DNA from: Apoderus coryli
Lineage: Eukaryota; Arthropoda; Insecta; Coleoptera; Attelabidae
Reading direction: 5' to 3'
Length of the DNA: 64,000 nucleotides
Assembly (NCBI GenBank): GCA_911728435.2
Contig: OU452206.1
Location: 11,004,297 to 11,068,296, forward strand
This document shows positions 31,905 to 42,741 of this stretch, piece after piece; the first letter of the stretch is position 1; the number at the start of each line of letters is the position of its first letter. The translations under genes were made by a program, and so were the position numbers. Below the pieces are notes generated by a model. The model did no database searches. It saw only the letters and a program-made list of their open reading frames with translations, and was not told the origin of the DNA.

Positions 31905-32970
31905 GTGACATTTTTCAGTGATGATTTAGTTAAGGCCTATTTTTTGTGACGATGTTGAGGAGAACATACCGAAGTGTCAACGGCGTGGATTTCCCTGAAT
32001 GCAGTCATAAAAAAATTTCAAGAGCACGATTATGTGGAGAATTAAATTTCCTACAAAACAATAAAACCACTTTTTCATATCTCTGATAGCGAAAGTTATT
32101 CGCGAAATATATTTTGTTTTTATTTTCAAATGGATTCTTAACGAATGAATGTTAAAATATCAGCTCCAAAGGTAAATTAGTTACTGTGATTAGTAAAAAT
32201 ATCCTAAATAAATGAAACAAATTATTTTTTATATTCAAATCATTCTGCCAAGGTGTTAATGCCGCCATTTTGTTCTGCAAATTGACATAGTAGCACCAGA
32301 AAACACTTGAAATAGTAGCAACAGTAACATATTAAAAGATGAAGCTTAACTAAATAATAAAAAGTTCATTGCTCACACGACATCTTGGGGGTGATCTGTC
32401 ACCCCCTTACGACTGGCCAATCGTTCTGCAAATATTATATCGATAATTGTCTGTTATCAGAGTACTACTGAAAATAATGTCGGCCTTAAATAAATAATAA
32501 AAAGATGTAAAAGGATGTGTTTGGCGACATCTAGTTTTATCGTTGGTAGTACGCCGAGTGAACACAGTTCCTATATCGACTGCCTGGGAGGTCTCTGACC
32601 CCATAAAGCAACTACCAACACATAGACGCGCCGATACTCCCTTAAGCGGGATCGCATATATTTGAAATGGGCTTGTTTAACAAAACAAGACTTAAAATCC
32701 GAGAGTTTGTCTGTCAACCACTATACTTTCACCAGACGGCCGTTTCGTCGATCCACGACTCATCAGTGGTGATCGGTCTTGTTTTGTTAAACAAGCCCAT
32801 TTCAAATAATAAAAAGATGCCATTTTTTTACAAGTTGATGGCGTTCTTCCACCCCCTTATAACGGCATTCAGGGTAAATCCACGCGGTTGACACTTAGGT
32901 ATGGCCTCCTCACCACCACCAAAAATAGGCCTTAACTAAATCATCACTGAAAAATGTCACTGGCTCACGT
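31905..32970. mobile_element. Inverted-repeat composite containing a hammerhead ribozyme
   Basis: About 110 bp at 31905-32012 (AGTGACATTTTTCAGTGATG and onward) recurs inverted at 32852-32968. Inside are a GGCGACATCTAG block related to the element at 10240 (about 32520), a perfect hairpin GGGGGTGA-TCTG-TCACCCCC (32387-32406), and a second perfect 30-bp inverted repeat (32661-32690 with 32777-32806) enclosing a minus-strand hammerhead ribozyme. No coding sequence. A Penelope-like non-autonomous element is the best guess. Confidence 0.6.
32729..32772 (-). ncRNA. Hammerhead ribozyme, type I, minimal helix III (copy 2)
   Basis: On the minus strand: TCACCA (32772-32767), CTGATGA (32766-32760), helix II GTCG/CGAC with loop TGGAT, GAA, helix III ACGGCCGT, cleavage base C at 32735, and TGGTGA (32734-32729). 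Helix II is fully Watson-Crick, whereas copy 1 has a U-G pair at the same step. The outer helix I pairing of copy 1 is replaced by a different, perfect 30-bp inverted repeat. Confidence 0.9.
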
Positions 32971-33760
32971 CTATTTGGTATTTGACGTTGCATTCAAAGC
33001 TTCAACAGTATATATTCACTGTTAGTATGAAAGAACTGTTACGTTGAAAGGCAATATATTAGAATTTCATTTATCTAAGACCGCTATTATGGAATAATAA
33101 TACAACAAATCAAGGGAATGCTAAGAGATTTTTGAAAATTAAGTTGTAGTTAGTATAAGGGAAGATGAGAGACGAGTCTCTCTTCGAAAAGGAAATTATT
33201 TCGACGTACGAAGCAGAAATAAAATTATCCCTTAATCGATAAGGTAATCATCGGTTTTACATAATAATATGTAAATATGGAGTTGACGGAAAGGCATTAC
33301 ATATTAACTTCAAATTTCAGATTGAGGTAGATACAAACTAGTGTCAAAAACATCCCAGCACTTACAGAAGTTGATGATTAAGATGTGATCGAAAATCAGA
33401 ATATGCAAAGGTTGGCAGACGGGTTTCAAAAGCATCGCTAGAAGAGTAACCCCAAACTCATTCAACACAGAAACGCATTGTAAGTCCCATAATGATAATG
33501 ATGACTTTCAAAAAGACACACTAAAAAGCATCTGGAGAATGGCAAGCGGCCACCAACAGATTTGTTGCACCAAAGATAATGAAATGATCTGCTCCACCAG
33601 CTAATTGCTTATGATTTAAAAAGCTTTTCAATTAAATTAAAGAAATTCTGCATATCAATTATTTGTAGTGTCTTCTATTATACTTACTAATTATTAGTGT
33701 TTGTATGTTTTTTTTTTTAAATTGTTTCTTTACATAATTGTGAATTTATTGTTAATACAA
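32971..33760. other. No gene recognised
   Basis: I see nothing supportable beyond AT-rich sequence. Confidence 0.5.
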
Positions 33761-33762
33761 GG

Positions 33763-34232
33763 TGTCCAGAAAGGGTGGGGGATATTTTTATCTGCGCTAA
33801 CCATGTAACGGCGCGGATCGGAGGGACCGCGTAAGAATGGTATGTTGCGCTGCTCTTTCGAATTTAGTAACCATCGAAGCGTACCCGCGAGACCATCGCG
33901 CTTTTTGCATACGTGCCTACTATCGCAATAGTGATTCGATAGTGACCACTCAACGTTTATATCGTGCAGAATTTAATGTACAACTGCAGGACTTTGAAGG
34001 TTGAAACATAGTTTCAACAAGATCAAGCCACTTGCCATACCTCAAACCAATTGCTTGCGGTTGTCAATCAACTTTTCCCAGAAAAAGTGATCTCTCGACG
34101 AGGCACCATCAACTGGCCTCCTACAAACCCAGATCTTACACCCCTTGATTATTTCTTAAGAGGATACTTTAAACAGAAAGTGTATACAAACAAACCACGA
34201 ACTCTATCTACTGCAATTAAAGCGATAAAGTG
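33763..34232 (+). pseudogene. Tc1/mariner-superfamily transposase relic, internally deleted
   Basis: Starts near AAGGTGTCCAGAAAGGGTGG, an end-like sequence. One frame at about 33886-34005 reads VTIEAYPRDHRAFCIRAYYR then NSDSIVTTQRLYRAEF, the N-terminal helix-turn-helix of this transposase type. It is then joined to the C-terminal part (34020-34233): DQATCHTSNQLLAV, SRRGTINWPPTNPDLTPLDY, FKQKVYTNKP. The middle, including the first catalytic Asp, is missing. The copy ends where the hammerhead-bearing repeat begins. Related to 50134-50550 (minus). Inactive. Confidence 0.75.
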
Positions 34233-34241
34233 ATCGGCCGA

Positions 34242-34285
34242 TCACCACTGATGAGTCGTGGATCGACGAAACGGCCGTCTGGTGA
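34242..34285 (+). ncRNA. Hammerhead ribozyme, type I, minimal helix III (copy 3)
   Basis: TCACCA (34242-34247), CTGATGA (34248-34254), helix II GTCG (34255-34258) with CGAC (34264-34267), GAA, helix III ACGGCCGT (34271-34278), cleavage C at 34279, and TGGTGA (34280-34285). It is followed by about 70 bases identical to those after copy 1 (34286-34357). Over about 116 bases the only difference I see is the helix II U-G/U-A change. The upstream half of the outer hairpin is missing because the copy starts at about 34232. Confidence 0.9.
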
Positions 34286-34357
34286 AAGCATGGTAGTGTG
34301 AAACAAATTTCCAACATAACTTAAAGTCTTGTTGCTTTATGTAACAAGCAATTCTTA
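34286..34357 (+). repeat. Conserved downstream block of the ribozyme repeat
   Basis: Carries GTAGTGTGAAACAAATTTCC and CTTGTTGCTTTATGTAACAA, identical to 10492-10558. A related version lies at 47740-47770. Confidence 0.85.
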
Positions 34358-37149
34358 AAAACTATTATTATTAGAATCATAAAGGGTGAACAGCAATGCC
34401 TCTCAGAATTATCTATAGGTATTGATAGAATTTGGTTCAACATTGTATAGTTCAAACACTAAATATACCATTACCTTATTTATCTCAAACGTCAAATTAA
34501 TTAGTTGACAAATGTCAATATGTGAAAACTGTTCATAATAACATTTACTGAAAATACAAATCAAATATTATTGATTTTTATCTTCTGACGACGGGAACAG
34601 ATTGGTTCCTGAAACGTGAGGACTCCATAAAGATACGTTTTTTAATTTACTTTTTTGTTTCTATATTAAGTTGTATCCAACTTTTTTAACATAAGAGTCA
34701 CTGATACATTTACATTTTTTGACGGAGTGGCTTTTATTATTAATCCGAAAGGATTATTTTCGATTGCTTAACATTCAGGATTTTAAATAGTGGCGAAAAT
34801 ACCCGAATAATGAGCTTTAATTAAACTGAAAATTTAATGATTAATTTATCACAGCATTTATTATTACCACTAGTTCTAGTTATCCTTTTTGTTCCTCTTT
34901 ACTAACAGCAGCGCAGTGTTCGTGATCGAAGGACCGCCACTGCATATACAATTCTGTTAACATTAATGAAGCCAGACAAGATTGACTTCTTGCATTGACT
35001 GTATGTTATTAGCCTGTAACTTATTTATACTTTGTATTTCTAAAGTATATACATTATACATACATATATTATCTATTTATCTAAAATGTCAGAGGTTTTA
35101 AACATGATTAGTCTTACGAGTCCATGCGATTTACTTTAATATTAATTTTGATATTTGCACTATTGCACTTATAGGTTACACATATAATATGCAAAATCAT
35201 GTTCTATATGTATGGATATTATTATTCATATTTTAAAATAAACTAGTTTTGCTGCTATTGCATAAAATTGTATCTGCAAATGTCTCCAATGTCGTGTTAA
35301 ATTTTATAACACCGCCCCTTTATAGCAAATATTAAAATGCCAGGGGGCACTTGCCCCAGTTTGCGCGTTAAAAGGCGGCAAAACAGCGGATACTGCCTAA
35401 CTATTTTTTTTTTCTATTTATTTATAAAACATATCTAGTATTAAACAAATTTCATATAACGGGTGATTTTTTAGCAACTTTCTTGTTGGAACCACTGTTT
35501 ATGGCAGCTCAGCTGTTTTCGTGTGACATGTTACTGTTAAACATGTTCAGTTTATTTATTTATGAACGTTTATAATATAATTAATCAAAGTATTGAATAA
35601 ATTGTATTCTTTTTAATATTCAGTTTTACGATTTGCGACAATGATGTACTTACCACCTAATTAATGTCCATGCCACTCTACCTCAAACATATTATAGGGA
35701 TTTTCTAAAAATGAAAATGTTTAAACATAAATAATTTTTCTTCAGATGGCATCAGGTTATTTACAAAACACATTAATTTATTCAAATCGACACTATTGTA
35801 TATTAAAACAGTCGTATATAGAAAAAGTATAATGCAGAAATCGCATGAAATGACCATTTCCTATACTCGTATGATTTGCAACCGATACATCTAGACATTT
35901 TTAATCACCTTGTACATTAAAAAGATTTCGAGGTAACAAACAATTTTGTCGAACATTGCATAACATTAGCAATTACAGAACAGCTCAAACCAATGTTCTG
36001 AGAGCGGTCACGTGGCACTTATTTGTAGGGCGCGAGGAGTTTTTCATTATGTTATGGTTATTGAAGTTCACAGAAGGCGTTTCATAGCACACAATGGCTA
36101 CGTTACCTATTTTCAAAATAATTCGAGAAAATAAATTCAACCCCTATTTGAAAAAAAAAAAATATATAAATGTATGACCGCGATCAGCATTTTTATATCA
36201 CCAGTTTCGCACAAGAAGTGGCAATAGATTTTCTATAGACTTTTTAATGTGAAGAATTTTTGAAGATCTGTTTTTAAGTTGGCCATTGTTATCTCTCAAA
36301 TGGTATATTTGGCTTATCAAATTCGAAATAATAATAATATTAATTGTATCTCGACAATGCGTAAAAATTATTACCGCAAAAATTGACGATCTAAAATTTT
36401 CTCTTAAGTTCGAACCAAAGTGATCAGTACAACACCTACTACACATGCCGTTTGGTTAGGAAGATAGTCGATAGCAAGCTCGGTTTTCTTTAGTCTATAA
36501 TAATGACCTCTTTAGGTAGTTGTGACTTAAGTATACAGGGTTTTTCAAAAAGGTGTTTTTTTTTCGTAAAATAACCTGAGAAATCATCCTTTAAATATTG
36601 CTGCGACAAGTAAAAATATAATCATGTGAGATATTTAATGTATCTCTCATAGGACCATTTTGAGACAATAACTTAATACTTGACTTAACATACTAATTTT
36701 AAAATTAGTCCAGAGAGCACAGCAGGTTGTCCAGAAAAAATTAAATTAAACATTTTCTATGTTTTTCTTCAAAGGTTCTTAGATATGCGGAAATAAAATG
36801 TATTTATTTACGGCCAGAAATAATTACAATTATCAATTGTTCTTTCCCTTCTTTAGGGCAATGGTTTGTAATGCTTCCATTTTTCTGCAATTTAATTTAA
36901 AAACGATAAAAATAAGCTACAAAAGAAAAATGAGAAATATCAATAATATTTTAAATAAATAAAAATAAAATTTGCGTAAAACACGAAGGTCGTATATTTA
37001 TTACAAGCTTTTTGGAGTAAAAAATATAAATCATCATTGGATAGTGCGCTTTTTTGTGGAAGCTAGTTTATTTGTCAATTAATTGTTGCATAAACTGTAT
37101 CTGAGAGTCTAGTTTTACCACAGTATAATAAATAATACAGTATTCTGAC
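34358..37149. other. Mostly AT-rich DNA, no gene recognised
   Basis: One stem motif (CTGACGACGGGAAC ... GTTCCTGAAACG, about 34588-34622) resembles the decayed ribozyme motifs, but its helix III and cleavage triplet are wrong. GGACCGCCACTGCAT near 34931 is like an hAT-type end without a partner. GGTTTTTCAAAAAGGTG near 36540 is a shared short repeat. No convincing gene. Confidence 0.5.
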
Positions 37150-37400
37150 TCTTTGCTTGTGAGGCTTCCTGCGCATCTCGTCGCGCATGTCGCCATTATG
37201 GGTTAAAACGTCACAATAATCGCATAGACGTAGAAAGATACCGTTCACTCCTGTGTTCAATATATAGTTCATTGTCGGCGTGTACGAGATAAATAAATAT
37301 TATGTTTGTAATCTAATTCTGTGTTTTGTGTTTTTGGTATAGTGTTCATGAGAATTAAAAGGATTTTATTTTTATTAACGTGTCTTGTGATTAATACAAT
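37150..37400. promoter_or_regulatory. Possible promoter region of a host gene
   Basis: A patch with more CpG than its surroundings (CGCATCTCGTCGCGCATGTC, then CGCCATTATGGG and an ACGTCA half-CRE) lies about 200 bases upstream of the THAP-like exon. Promoter assignment is inference from position and composition only. Confidence 0.25.
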
Positions 37401-37412
37401 GAACAATTAGGG

Positions 37413-37499
37413 AGGATATGTGTGTGCTGCAAAATGTTGTCCCAATAAGCGGTACAGCTGCTGTAAACATTTTTTTCGCTTCCCCAAAGATCCTGTTAG
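37413..37499 (+). CDS. THAP-domain-like first exon
   Basis: One frame reads CAAKCCPNKRYSCCKHFFRF then PKDPVR and runs into the splice donor GTGAGT at 37500. The CxxxCC start, the aromatic FFRFPKDP-x-R motif and the exon break just after it are characteristic of the N-terminus of THAP (C2CH zinc finger) DNA-binding domains, which often start a protein. An ATG lies at 37413-37415 but two bases out of frame. A TG slippage in ATGTGTGTGC would explain this, so the exon may be a pseudogene, a variant, or start differently. The following exon, with the conserved Trp and final C-x2-H, is not found in the window. It could be a host THAP gene or a THAP-bearing transposase. Confidence 0.5.
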
Positions 37500-37505
37500 G
37501 TGAGT
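37500..37505 (+). promoter_or_regulatory. Splice donor after THAP-like exon
   Basis: TTAG followed by GTGAGT, a consensus 5' splice site, placed exactly at the end of conserved coding sequence. Confidence 0.5.
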
Positions 37506-37689
37506 TATAAATGAAAATAAAGATGAATACTAGATATTTTTACGTTTGTAACAACTATTTGTATAACCGTAAAATTTATATTGCGAAATATTAAACTAAA
37601 TGCAAGTGCAACATATGAACACAAGTTGTCGCGTGGCGAGATAGCATGATAACGCAATCAGCTAGGGGTTATATTATTGACAATATATA

Positions 37690-38262
37690 TATGGCCCCTG
37701 TTTGACTAAAATTGCTGAGAACAGGATTCAGTTGATGAAGGATTCAGGCACACGGCTTGTATGTGAAATTCGTAGGGGTGAAAGACGCTAGCGCTAAGAT
37801 TAAGGAAATCTGCTGGTTAAGAATGAAACAATGTCGGATTTTCATTCACTAATTTTGATTAATAAAATCATCAGATGGAAAAAGGCGGAATACTTATATG
37901 AAAGTTCCGGTGAATATTCCTCATAAAACTGACATTACGCCACCGCTACACTCAACATCAATCTTTGAGCGGTCATTTTCCTATACGGTTTCAAAATATT
38001 ACAACGCTCTACCGGAGAATATAAAAAGTTTACAGGGGTTTTCGTTTAAGAGCGCTGTCTGACACGTAATAGAACAAATTAATTTGTAAGCATAAGCTAC
38101 CTACTTAATTTGGCCAGCGATCTAAAACAATTTTCAGATAGGTTTAAGCTAGAATATAAGTTAAATTTAGGTTAAGCTAGGAAGCACTGCTTCAACTTTT
38201 GAAAAAATGTCTTTTTTTACTAATAAAGTCTTTATTATTATTGTGTTTATTATTATTAATAA
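37690..38262 (+). pseudogene. Non-LTR retrotransposon family A, 3' end (plus strand)
   Basis: Decayed C-terminal coding sequence: IQLMKDSGTRLVCEIRRG near 37720-37780, and TPPLHSTSIFERSFSYTVSK at about 37940-37995, followed by YYNALPENIKSLQGFSFKSA. It matches family A at 1615 and 38264. The 3' UTR (38065-38225) leads to a TTATTATT-type tail at 38228-38262, beyond which the opposite-strand copy begins. Many stops. 5'-truncated near 37690. Confidence 0.75.
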
Positions 38263-38285
38263 TAATAATAATAATAATAATAATG
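38228..38285. repeat. TAA/TTA microsatellite at junction of two LINE tails
   Basis: The tail of the plus-strand copy (TTATTATT) meets the tail of the minus-strand copy (AATAATAATAAT). Confidence 0.85.
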
Positions 38286-39890
38286 ACTTTATTGTGATAT
38301 AGTAGATACACAAAAGGCGAAGTTGAGGCACATGCCTCCTAGCTTAACCTTATCTATTACTTATTCTAGACATACACAAGAGAAATATACAAGACAATAA
38401 AAAAAACAAAAACAATAAATGTGACCTCAATGAAAGCTTACACATATAAGTAACCCGGTTTAAGACAAAAAAAAAATAAACATAAAAACTTTTAACAAGC
38501 AAGAGAGTTGCTAACTATTAATTTCCTAACCATAGATTTGAAGCGGTGGCCAGACAACCCGGACACATCGCCGGGTAGTACGTTGTACAATCTCGAAACA
38601 CTATAGCTAAATGACCGTTCAAATAATGCTGTGTAGTGTAGGGGTGGAGTAATAATATGAGCATTTCTGGTATTGATAGGATGAGCACTTGATCTGAATT
38701 CAATTTTATTAAACAAATATGTTGGAATTTTATTATGTATTATTTTATTATAAAAAACGAGTGAATGTAGCAGACGCCTCTGATCCATTCTCAGCCATCC
38801 CAGTTCAGAAATCTTGGCACTTACACCACGTTCTCTTCCTCGAATACCAGCTATCAGACGAATGCAAGAATTCTGCATAAGCTGTATCCTGCGCTCATCA
38901 ACACCAAGCAGACAAGGCCCATAGACGACATCGCCAAAATTAAAATGCGACAGGACCAAGCTATCACAAAGCATTTTCTTCATAGACCGACTCAGTAGTC
39001 CCCGCTGGCCATAGATCAATTTTAGATTACAAAATGCCTTCTTAATACACGCACTTACATGCTCGCTAAACCTCAAATCTGCATCGATGTGCAGGCCCAG
39101 GCTTTTTACAAGATTGACTCATTTTAGTTCAAAACCCGCCAAATCAAGTCTCAGTCCAGCGGAGCAGTCCAACCGAGCACGACGCGCACCCAACAGCAAC
39201 AATTGCGTTTTAGTGGGATTCATTGTTAAGCAGTGCTTATTAGAGATTTCCACGAGACGTCCCAGATCATCATTGATAAGCCTCACGACGTCAACCATAT
39301 TATCCGGCCTGAAGGACATGTACAATTGGGTGTCATCAGCATATAAGTGTGCCGAGCAGTGTCTCAAGACCCCAATGAACTGTGATGTATACAAAGAAAA
39401 CAACATCGGGCCAAGAATTGAGCCTTGTGGCACACCACAGCCCAACACTCTACGCCGCGACATCTCCCCACCCAGCAGCACAGCCTGGCTCCTGTCACTC
39501 AAATACATTCCAAGTAAATTTAGCGCACGGTCTCCAAAGCCAAGATAATTCAAGATCGCCAGCAATAAGTCATTATCAACCTGGTCAAATGCCTTGGAAT
39601 AGTCCAACAGCACTAAAGCCGTTAATCGACCACGATCCGCCTCCAGCAATGCATCATCCAATACACTCGACAGTGCCGTCGAACAGCTGTGACCCCTGCG
39701 AAAACCAGATTGAACTTCCGGAAGCAAGCCGTACTCATCAAGGTATTCTCGTATTTGGTTATGTAAAATTCTTTCAAAGATTTTAGAGATTGCAGGCAGT
39801 ATGCTAATGGGCCTCAGGTCTTTCAAAACTGATGGAGATTTATTCTTAGGGATCGGAATAATGTTATTAAAAATCACACAATCATGTCAA
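38264..39890 (-). pseudogene. Non-LTR retrotransposon family A, RT copy with one in-frame stop
   Basis: On the minus strand an RT frame runs from about 39886 to 38492: PIPKNKSPSVLKDLRPISIL, QSGFRRGHSCSTAL, LLDYSKAFDQVDNDLLL, GVPQGSILGPMLFSLY and AHLYADDTQLYMSF (catalytic YADD), then the thumb and C-terminus FERSFSYSVSRLYNVLPGDV. The frame is broken only by a TGA at 39119-39121, in the sequence FELK-stop-VNLVKSLGL. Both sides are in the same frame, so this is a single nonsense change (a CGA to TGA transition would fit). The 5' part including endonuclease and ORF1 is missing upstream of 39890. 3' UTR 38290-38491, TAA tail 38264-38285. This is the best-preserved family A copy here. Confidence 0.88.
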
Positions 39891-41335
39891 CATTTAACTG
39901 ATAACACCACTCAAGGCTGTTTTCAATCACTATGACACACCACAAATATTTCTGAAATTGACAGCGATATTATTATGTACTTTACAAAAAAATACTGTAC
40001 TGTGGTTAGAAACTGAAAACTATAATTATTTTTAGTCAGGACCTGACTTTTAAACCAAAATGGCGGCGTTATACGTCACAGTTTGAAATTGTTTAGTTCA
40101 AAGTGCCAACGTGGACTCGGAATGCTGTACAATAAGTAAGCTGTGGTTTTACTAGTTAACAATGTAGTTTTCGACCACCCTGTAAATTGGTGAGCCAATC
40201 TGTCAACACAGTTGAATTCCTTAAAACCTTGGTAAATCACTGCCAAAACTTCAATATTTTCAACCGTCGAAATTACAAATTTTTTCTGGGAACTGTTTTG
40301 CCAAAAAATTTAAAATAAATTATTTATTCAAAAACTGTTGAAGTATAGAGAAATCTAAAAGTATAATACCATGCAGGTTGTACCATTTAAAATAAGGAAG
40401 TTGGTATAGACTTCCGCGATAATCGAAAGTGGCACAAATGTCATAATACTTTAGAAATATAGATTAGATTCACCCTACTACTAATAATCCTGCCTCGTTT
40501 TCCATAAATGACTAACCTAGTCTGATCGATCGTGAATCGTGTATAATTTTAGTATAATTACACCCATTATTTATTTGATGAAATAGAATGAAGACAAAAT
40601 AAATAACAAACAAAACGGTGTATACAAACAAAAATAAGAATAAAATTTCTAATTTGAATATTGCAATCATGTTTATTGTTCGGAATATTAATATGATCGT
40701 AAATTTTTTATATCCACGGTCAATATCAGCTTTTATTGACCATTGCAAAACTTAATACTTTTTTATTCTTAAGCACTATTTCGTAAAATGTTATTTTACC
40801 TACATATATTATAATTTTATCGACACATAAACTATACCTTTTATGTACCTGAGCACAATGTTAAGGCTGATTTAATAACTGAGAAAACAGTGGCTATATA
40901 AATATTAGGTGGTGTTGTTTCAAAAAATATTTCAAAGTGATGTGTTGCTCGTAAAAACAAAATCAACTACGCTAAGTTACGTGAAAATGGATTTTAAAAG
41001 TTTGTTGCAGCATAAAACAATTAAGGCTCGTTATTTGGGTATTTCGCCACTATTAAAGAAACAATTTTAAGTGATAATAGACTTTGTAATTGTAATGGGT
41101 ATCTGTATAGTATAAGGATCGACTTTAAGTATTAATTTCTATGGTAGAAGTCGACTATATAGAATTCCGGGCATATCTCATTCTGAACTTTATAACAAAA
41201 AAAAAACAAAGTTAAGAGATTTATTACCTTGTTTTTAGTGTATGTTTTCGATGTTAATTTTTATTTTTTTAATTTTATGTTGTGTACTTGTTAATAAGGT
41301 AATGCTTCGATAATAATAATAATTGTAATACTAAT
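39891..41335. other. No gene recognised; decayed foldback fragment near 40370-40440
   Basis: ACCATTTAAAATAAGGAAGT near 40383 resembles the arm of the 23321-24930 foldback element. CCACCCTGTAAATTGG near 40176 is terminus-like. The 78-residue minus-strand frame at 40512-40748 is hydrophobic and unconvincing. Confidence 0.45.
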
Positions 41336-42290
41336 GGTTTGGTGCTGAATTTGGGAAAGACAAACCATATACACTTCTCGGCTAGAGAGGTGGACTATAG
41401 CATTAGAGTTGGGAATGGCGATCATCGGCTTGTACAAAAATCCTGTGTAAAATTCTTAGGCGTGGAGATTGACTCACAATTAAGTTGGTATAAGCAAATC
41501 GAGGTTATTTCGGGCAAACTTTGCAGGTTTTCCTTTTTAATCTGGAAGATGAGAAGCTTTGTTTCCGTCGATGTATTGCGGTCGTTCTATTTTGCTAATA
41601 TTCACTCTGTTTTATGTTATGCTGTTGTGTTGTGGGGTAACTCACGACGCATAGATGAAATACTTTTATTACAAAAGAGGATCATTAGAACGATGACATT
41701 TAAACCAGCAAGATACTCCTGTCGTCAATTGTTTAAAGATCTGAGGATATTAACAGTAATATCAATTTATATTTTAGAATGTGTTTTCTATGTATATTCA
41801 CATATCAGTAACATTACCAGCACTAATCAACCATCGAACTATGAACTTAGATATGGGTTGACTTTAAAATTGCGGATGCACAGACTCTCCCTTTCAGCGA
41901 ATAGTTCTTATGTAATGCCTATAAAAATTTTCAATAATTTGCCTCTGCGCTTGAAATTAATAAATACCGCCAGTAAATTTAAAACTGAAGTCAGAAATTG
42001 GCTGCTGGATAACAGCTTTTAGTCATTGAGTGAATATTTTGATTGTTCAATTCGTGCTTGCCTCTGTAATTTAATTTTAATTTTTCAATTCGTGCTTGAC
42101 TCTGTAATTTAATTTTAATTTTATAATATGTGTGTCTTATATACAATCTGTTGAATTCGTGCTTGATTCTGTAATGTAATTTTACAATATGTGTCTTTTA
42201 TACAATTCTGTTTTTATATGTAATTTGCTTCAATTCTTGACGCATTCTATGTACCTTTGCTGTACCTTATGAATAAAGAGTATTATCATT
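41336..42290 (+). pseudogene. Non-LTR retrotransposon, C-terminal RT portion plus 3' UTR
   Basis: An uninterrupted 227-codon frame (41339-42022) begins LVLNLGKTNHIHFS, just after where the YADD box would be. It continues VKFLGVEIDSQLSWYKQI, SVLCYAVVLWGNS, LLLQKRIIRTMTF and ILECVFYVYSH, and ends FNNLPLRLKLINTASKFK. This is the thumb and C-terminal domain of a jockey-superfamily-type LINE, a different family from A. It is 5'-truncated at about 41336. The 3' UTR (42023-42290) contains repeated units (AATTCGTGCTTGACTCTGTA) at about 42046-42180 and ends near AATAAAGAGTATTATCATTT. Confidence 0.75.
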
Positions 42291-42739
42291 TTTTTTCACA
42301 GGTTTACTGGTATATATTCATTGTACCGGGTCTGGTGACCAAAGTACAATGGTTCTATCTATTATAATCTGGGATAAAACTTCATCACAATAAACAATAC
42401 GAGCACAGTTGAGATGACTAAAATCAGTATGATTTAAAAAAAAATCATGATTTATTTCAAAAACAGTTTCAAAATTTTAACACTAAAAATGTATTTGTTC
42501 ATACAAAATAAAATCCAAACGCATGTTTATATGGTGTTATTTATTATTTTAATACAATAGTCGAAAAGACCATCTGGTTAATACTTAATATAATAATATA
42601 TATATAGGGTCCGACTTAGCCTCCAACTTAATTAGTAATGGTAATAAATCCTGTGTCTGCAAAATAATTGGAAACAATGCCTAAAGCATCTCTCTTTTCT
42701 TCAGCTAGTAATGTTCTTTGCTTATTGTAGGATCCAACC
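42291..42739. other. AT-rich DNA, no gene recognised
   Basis: I see nothing supportable. Confidence 0.5.
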
Positions 42740-42741
42740 TA

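Noticed and set aside
34588..34622. Additional hammerhead ribozyme
   Set aside because: CTGACGA and GAAAC flank a stem, but helix III and the cleavage triplet do not fit and helix I does not pair.
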